Source: a virus | IMG/VR virus record: IMGVR_UViG_3300018014_000013 | Span: 1-24,147 of that record | Strand: one strand, 5' to 3' | DNA: 24,147 bases | Shown here: positions 20,551-24,147 of the stretch, in pieces | Layout of the letters: each line of letters opens with the position of its first letter | Numbering within the stretch: position 1 is the stretch's first letter | Notes under the pieces: model-generated | The model's input: the letters and a program-made list of their open reading frames with translations, nothing else | What the model was told of the DNA's origin: nothing | Database searches by the model: none | Program-made: the position numbers and the translations under genes

Positions 20551-22283
20551 GCGTGGTCATCCACCACGGGGACTGCCTCGTGGTGCTGCCGACGCTCGAC
20601 GCCGACTCCGTCGGCGCCGTGGTCACCGACCCTCCCTACGGCCTCGGGTTCATGGGCAAGGAGTGGGACGGCGGAGGCGTGGCCTTCGACCCCGCGACTT
20701 GGGAGGCTGTGGCCCGCGTCCTGAAGCCTGGCGGGCATCTGGTCGCCTTCGGGGGGACGCGCACCTTCCACCGGCTTGCCTGCGCGATCGAGGATGCAGG
20801 GTTCGAGATTCGCGATTGCCTCTCGTGGCTGTATGGGTCTGGCTTCCCGAAGTCGCTGGACGTGAGCAAGGCGATCGACAAGGCGGCGGGGGCGGAGCGG
20901 GAAGCAACGCGGGAAGCAACGCGGGAAGCAACGCGGTCCACCACGGCGATCTCATGGGACCAACGAGGGTCGGGGGAGCGCGCACGCTTCGATCTTCCCG
21001 CGACCGAGGAGGCCCGCCAGTGGGAGGGCTGGGGCACGGCGCTCAAACCGGCCTGGGAAAGTGTGATCTTGGCCCGGAAGCCGAGATCAGAGAGTGATAG
21101 AATAGGCTCATGCCTGTTGCGGTTGTATGCGAGCATTGCGGCGCTGAGTTCAGCGTCAAACCCAAGCGTCTCCGGGGCCGCCGGGTCCGCTGGTGCTCCC
21201 TCGGCTGTCGCCGGGCCGCCCAATACGTCGGCCGGTTCGTCCGCTCTGACGGATACGTCGCCGTCCGAGTCGGTGACGACTACGAGCTTGAGCATCGTGT
21301 CCTCATGGCTCAATACCTGGGCCGAGCACTGCTCCCTGATGAGCACGTCCACCACCGCAACCACGTCAAGTCCGACAACCGACTGGACAACCTTGTGGTC
21401 CTGTCTATCGCGGATCACGCCCGAGGCCATCATCGAGGCCGCGACGAGGGGACGTGGGGCGATGCCGCTTGTCGATGGTGCGGAGGCCCTATTCGGCGCC
21501 GTCTCATCGAACTCCGCCGTCACCCGGTCGCTTTCTGCTCTCGGGAGTGCTATCGACGAGGCGCCCATCTCACCGCTGGCCGAGGACGAGGCGCCTCTTA
21601 GTCCGCTCTGGGAGCCGATCATCCTGGCCCGCAAGCCGCTCTCGGAGCGGTCGGTGGCGGCAAATGTCCTCCGTCACGGGACGGGAGGGGTGAACGTCGA
21701 TGCGTGCCGGATTGAGGGGGACGTGCCGAAGCCCGGCAATATCAAGCCGACGAATCTTAGCGGAGCGAACGGCATCTACGGGATCGACAAGCGGGCCACT
21801 CGCCAGGCCGAATGGGAGCCCGCGAATGGCGGTCGCTGGCCCGCCAACGTCGTCCTCGACGAAGAGGCGGCCCGGTTGCTCGATGAGCAGGGCGGGGAGC
21901 GTCCGAGCGGCTCGAGAGTAGCGGGCGTCCGAACCGGGCTCGGTTACCACGGCGCGAACGGTGACGGCGGACCGGCCATTGAGGGATCGGCGGGAGGTGC
22001 CGCCCGCTTCTTCTACACCGCCAAGGCCGACTCCGCCGAACGCTCCGAGGGGTTGGGGAAGCGCAACGCCCACCCCACCGTTAAGCCACTCTCGCTGATG
22101 GCGTGGCTGGTCAAGCTGGTGACCCCTCCCGGCGGGACGGTGCTCGACCCCTTCCTGGGGAGCGGGACCACGGCCATCGCCTGCCTCGGCAACGGCTTCT
22201 CCTGTATCGGGATCGAGCGGGAGGCGGAGTACGTCGAGATCGCCGCGGACCGCATCGGACTCGGGTGCGAGGTGGTCGCGTGA
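20547..22283 (+). CDS. DNA N4-cytosine/N6-adenine methyltransferase interrupted by a homing element
   Basis: 578 codons, GTG 20547, GTGA overlap upstream. Motif IV is TDPPYG (Asp28-Tyr31); motif I is DPFLGSGTTA near residue 534. This order fits the beta class. The N-part (KPGGHLVAFGGTRTFHRLAC, then CLSWLYGSGFPKSLD) and C-part (RNAHPTVKPLSLMAWLVKLV) are typical. Codons 170-354 are an insertion: WESVILARKP before and WEPIILARKP after duplicate the host sequence, and the frame stays open. The inserted host-frame segment is Ser/Thr/Ala-rich, without domain character. Removing it leaves a normal 393-residue enzyme. Whether the long form is active is not known. An (REAT)3 repeat lies before the insertion. 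Confidence 0.85.
   Translation: MSVVIHHGDCLVVLPTLDADSVGAVVTDPPYGLGFMGKEWDGGGVAFDPATWEAVARVLKPGGHLVAFGGTRTFHRLACAIEDAGFEIRDCLSWLYGSGFPKSLDVSKAIDKAAGAEREATREATREATRSTTAISWDQRGSGERARFDLPATEEARQWEGWGTALKPAWESVILARKPRSESDRIGSCLLRLYASIAALSSASNPSVSGAAGSAGAPSAVAGPPNTSAGSSALTDTSPSESVTTTSLSIVSSWLNTWAEHCSLMSTSTTATTSSPTTDWTTLWSCLSRITPEAIIEAATRGRGAMPLVDGAEALFGAVSSNSAVTRSLSALGSAIDEAPISPLAEDEAPLSPLWEPIILARKPLSERSVAANVLRHGTGGVNVDACRIEGDVPKPGNIKPTNLSGANGIYGIDKRATRQAEWEPANGGRWPANVVLDEEAARLLDEQGGERPSGSRVAGVRTGLGYHGANGDGGPAIEGSAGGAARFFYTAKADSAERSEGLGKRNAHPTVKPLSLMAWLVKLVTPPGGTVLDPFLGSGTTAIACLGNGFSCIGIEREAEYVEIAADRIGLGCEVVA
20897..20932 (+). repeat. Three perfect 12-base tandem repeats in the methyltransferase gene
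   Basis: GCGGGAAGCAAC is repeated three times without change. It encodes REAT three times, in frame. Copy number could change without frameshift. It lies in a variable linker of the methyltransferase. Confidence 0.85.
21095..21103 (+). promoter_or_regulatory. Leaderless promoter of the HNH gene
   Basis: TGATAGAAT is an extended -10, with ATG 21110 starting seven bases after the hexamer. It would let the endonuclease be expressed independently of the methyltransferase. It has the same form as the sites at 11,230 and 18,670. Confidence 0.55.
21110..21601 (+). CDS. HNH homing endonuclease nested in the methyltransferase gene
   Basis: 163 residues from ATG 21110. The N-terminal zinc site is VVCEHCGAEFSVKPKRLRG, then VRWCSLGCRRAA. 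The HNH_3-type core is YELEHRVLMAQYLGRALLPD, then EHVHHRNHVKSDNRLDNLVV, then SIADHARGHHRGRDE: His, a second His and Asn in the expected order. The C-terminal zinc site is CRWCGGPIRRRL with FCSRECYRRG. This is a phage HNH homing endonuclease with zinc clusters at both ends. It is read in a different frame from the methyltransferase and has its own promoter. It probably cuts methyltransferase genes lacking the insertion. Confidence 0.88.
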   Translation: MPVAVVCEHCGAEFSVKPKRLRGRRVRWCSLGCRRAAQYVGRFVRSDGYVAVRVGDDYELEHRVLMAQYLGRALLPDEHVHHRNHVKSDNRLDNLVVLSIADHARGHHRGRDEGTWGDAACRWCGGPIRRRLIELRRHPVAFCSRECYRRGAHLTAGRGRGAS

Positions 22284-23599
22284 CCCTCGCCCCCCCCGCC
22301 GAACTCGACGCCGAGGCCGCGGTGCTCTCGTGCCTGATGATCGCGCCCGACGCGTACTCCCAGGTGGCGGACCTCCTGGAGCCCGACGACTTCTCCGTGG
22401 ACCGCAACCGACGCATCTACGGGGCCTGTGTGAAGCTCACCGAGGCAGGCTCCCCCGTCGAACTCCTGACCATCATGGCGCGGCTCCGAGAGGTGGGGAA
22501 GCTGGAGCAGGCGGGCGGGGTGGAGTACCTGTCGGAACTCTCGCTGAAGATGCCCACCGCGGCCTCGGTCCGTCACTACGCCGAGATCGTGCTGGACCGC
22601 TCCCTTCGGCGCAGGCTCCAGGCGACCGGCGAGAGGCTGGCCCGCGAGGCAGTCTCAGAACTCACGCGGGATGAGGTGATCGTCAACGCCGAAGGCGCCC
22701 TGCTCGCGGTGCAGGGGCGGACCCCGACGGAGACGGCATCGGCAGACCAGGCGGTGACGGAGTTGATCGCGGAGATCGACGACCGGGGCAAGCGCCAGGG
22801 GTCGCACTTCGGGGTGCTCTCAGGCTTTCGCCATCTGGACGCGCTGACCCTGGGGCTGCACCGGGGGGAGATGACCATCCTCGCCGCCCGCCCCTCGGTG
22901 GGAAAGACGGCGATGCTCTGCCAGTGGGCGCGGTACGCGGCCGGGGACGGCAAGCGCGTCCTGCTGTGCTCCCTTGAGATGACCCGCGCCCGGGTGATGG
23001 AACGCCTGCTCGCCGCCGACGCCGGGGTGGACCTGATGGCGATCCGCGCGGGGCTGCCGGGGGCGGGGCCGAACATCTGGGGGAAGATCGCCAACGCCGG
23101 AGCGGTGCTGAGCGAACTGCCGCTCTCCATCGACGACGCGGCGGGGCGAACCATCTCGTCCATCAAGGGCGCAGCGGTGCGGTACGGGAACAAACAGAAA
23201 GGCATCGACCTCCTGGCGATCGACTACCTGGGGCTGATGCGGACCCCGGGCCGCCAGCAGTCGTCCTACGAGCGCGTGACGGAACTCTCCGGCGACCTCA
23301 AGGCGCTGGCGCGGGAGTTGCATGTCCCCGTGCTGGTGGCGGCGCAATTGAACCGCGCCTCGGCGCGAGAGAACCGCGCCCCCCGCCTTGATGACCTGCG
23401 CGATTCTGGCTCCGTCGAGCAGGACGCCGACGCCGTGCTGTTCCTCCACCGCGCCCCCCGTGAGGACGGGTCGGGGATGAGCGACGCCACGGACCTGTTC
23501 GTCTCGAAGAACCGCAGCGGGCCACCGGGGAGGGTGCGCCTAACATTCCGACCGCAATACACCAGCTTCTATGAGAGAGCAGAGGAGATGCAGGGATGA
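22280..23599 (+). CDS. dnaB: DnaB-like replicative helicase
   Basis: 439 residues from GTG 22280, overlapping the methyltransferase stop (GTGA). It unwinds DNA at the fork as a hexamer. Residues 1-110 are the DnaB N-terminal domain (LDAEAAVLSCLMIAPDAYSQ, then GGVEYLSELSLKMPTAASV). The RecA-like ATPase has Walker A AARPSVGKTAML (near 202-213), a Walker B strand LLAIDYLGLM near 312-321, and the motif H4 region AAQLNRASARENRAPRLDDL followed by RDSGSVEQDADAVLFLHR. The C-terminal arginine finger lies in the KNRSGPPGRVRLTF region. All motifs are intact. It is placed after the initiator and methyltransferase genes. Confidence 0.93.
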   Translation: MTLAPPAELDAEAAVLSCLMIAPDAYSQVADLLEPDDFSVDRNRRIYGACVKLTEAGSPVELLTIMARLREVGKLEQAGGVEYLSELSLKMPTAASVRHYAEIVLDRSLRRRLQATGERLAREAVSELTRDEVIVNAEGALLAVQGRTPTETASADQAVTELIAEIDDRGKRQGSHFGVLSGFRHLDALTLGLHRGEMTILAARPSVGKTAMLCQWARYAAGDGKRVLLCSLEMTRARVMERLLAADAGVDLMAIRAGLPGAGPNIWGKIANAGAVLSELPLSIDDAAGRTISSIKGAAVRYGNKQKGIDLLAIDYLGLMRTPGRQQSSYERVTELSGDLKALARELHVPVLVAAQLNRASARENRAPRLDDLRDSGSVEQDADAVLFLHRAPREDGSGMSDATDLFVSKNRSGPPGRVRLTFRPQYTSFYERAEEMQG

Positions 23600-23727
23600 A
23601 CACACCTGTAGGTCACTGGACAGCCTACGACTGGATCTCGTTCGGGATCGGCCTGTTCTTTCTCGCGGTCCTGATTGCGGCCGTGGGGTGGTATCTCGGG
23701 GCGATGCTGGTGGAGGCGGGGTGGTGA
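23596..23727 (+). CDS. Single-span membrane peptide, 43 aa
   Basis: ATG 23596 overlaps the helicase stop (ATGA) and the end overlaps the next GTG. The span is WISFGIGLFFLAVLIAAVGW; the ends are MNTPVGHWTAYD and LGAMLVEAGW. No function is assigned. Confidence 0.7.
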   Translation: MNTPVGHWTAYDWISFGIGLFFLAVLIAAVGWYLGAMLVEAGW

Positions 23728-24147
23728 GCGTCCCCCGCCGTCGCGGCTCTGCGTTCGAGGCTGAGGTGTGCGCGTTCCTGCGAGAGCGGGGCTTCCCCCT
23801 GGCGGAGCGTCGGGTGATGGGAGGCTCGCAGGACCGCGGGGACGTGGCGGGAGTGCCCGGGTGGACGCTGGAACTCAAGGCGACCCAGCGAATCGCACTC
23901 GCGGAAGCCCTGACCGAGGCCAAGGTGGAAGCGGCCCACGCGGGGACGCTGGACTACGCCGCGATCATCAAGCGCCGGAACCACCCGGTGGCATCCGCCT
24001 ACGTGGTGATGCCGCTGGACGGGTTCGTCCACCTGCTCAACCGGAGCCAGGGCTCGGCGGCATCCTCGGCCGGGGTCACCATCAACATGGGGCCGCCGCC
24101 TGACCCCGGTGTCCGGTTCGTTCCGGTCCCGATGGAGCCGGGAATAA
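23724..24147 (+). CDS. PD-(D/E)XK nuclease, Holliday-junction resolvase-like (3' end outside window)
   Basis: 141 codons are visible from GTG 23724, overlapping the previous stop (GTGA); the frame is open at the window edge. It begins AFEAEVCAFLRERGFPLAER, a helix with the conserved N-terminal Glu. The catalytic core is SQDRGDVAGVPGWTLELKAT: Asp of GDV, then Glu and Lys of ELK. YAAIIKRRNHPVASAYVVMP follows. The layout matches archaeal-type Hjc and phage resolvases. It may resolve recombination or replication intermediates. Confidence 0.78.
   Translation, partial: MSVPRRRGSAFEAEVCAFLRERGFPLAERRVMGGSQDRGDVAGVPGWTLELKATQRIALAEALTEAKVEAAHAGTLDYAAIIKRRNHPVASAYVVMPLDGFVHLLNRSQGSAASSAGVTINMGPPPDPGVRFVPVPMEPGI

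Larger units (their letters stand above)
21054..21608 (+). mobile_element. HNH homing element in the methyltransferase gene (555 bases)
   Basis: The element spans from TGGGAA at 21054 to TGGGAG at 21609. A host segment of about 39 bases follows each point; the two copies encode WESVILARKPRSES and WEPIILARKPLSERS. The distance is 555 bases, a multiple of three, so the host frame is preserved. The HNH gene lies in the +2 frame and ends eight bases before the second copy. The duplicated segments are diverged in codons, so this is not a fresh target-site duplication. Confidence 0.75.

Noticed and set aside
20897-20932. Tandem repeats as a CRISPR or iteron array
   Set aside because: Only three uninterrupted 12-mers without spacers, in frame and coding REAT; a simple coding repeat.
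1-24147. CRISPR array, integrase, attachment site or insertion sequence
   Set aside because: I saw no spaced direct repeats, no recombinase motifs and no transposase in any frame I examined.

Overview
This window reads as part of a GC-rich double-stranded DNA tailed-phage (Caudoviricetes) genome or prophage. It shows a head-assembly module, four tRNA genes, many very short overlapping genes and a replication module. The strong GC bias, frequent GTG and TTG starts, GGAGG ribosome sites, apparent leaderless extended -10 promoters and the HGG and CxxC mini-proteins suggest an actinobacterial host. That is an inference from style; I see no host gene, integrase or attachment site.

Layout. From 1 to 18,671 every gene I support is on the minus strand. 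From 18,782 to the right edge they are on the plus strand. The two arms diverge from a gap of about 110 bases that carries a promoter-like sequence in each direction. Read leftward, the minus arm begins with about 10 kb of tiny genes (18.7 to 8.8 kb), many joined by 4-base ATGA or GTGA overlaps. These include a nucleoside deoxyribosyltransferase-like protein, an HTH protein, zinc ribbons, a coiled-coil metallophosphoesterase, an HNH endonuclease, a four-helix membrane protein, a papain-like cysteine peptidase and several single-helix membrane peptides. Next come a LAGLIDADG endonuclease and a C5-cytosine methyltransferase (8.85-7.84 kb). A 631-base non-coding stretch follows, with four tRNA genes bracketed by two copies of a hairpin-forming repeat. 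The arm ends with the packaging and head operon in canonical order: large terminase, portal, MuF-like protein, XkdF-type protease, small head protein, scaffold-like protein and the start of the major capsid gene, which is cut by the window edge.

The plus arm encodes a winged-helix protein, a zinc-rich protein, a small membrane protein, a replication initiator whose linker DNA looks like an iteron-type origin, an N4/N6-type DNA methyltransferase, a DnaB-like helicase, another membrane peptide and the start of a PD-(D/E)XK nuclease.

The most striking theme is homing at DNA methyltransferase genes. The plus-strand methyltransferase contains a 555-base, frame-preserving insertion that encodes an HNH endonuclease with its own promoter-like sequence. 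The insertion is flanked by two copies of the same host-gene segment. The C5 methyltransferase is preceded by a LAGLIDADG endonuclease fused to a second copy of the methyltransferase's own motif I N-terminus. A 20-codon micro-ORF at 17.0 kb is a third partial copy of a gene's N-terminus, possibly the scar of a lost element. Other points of interest are two tRNAs with C instead of U at position 33 and one tRNA with a mismatched, chimera-like 3' half.
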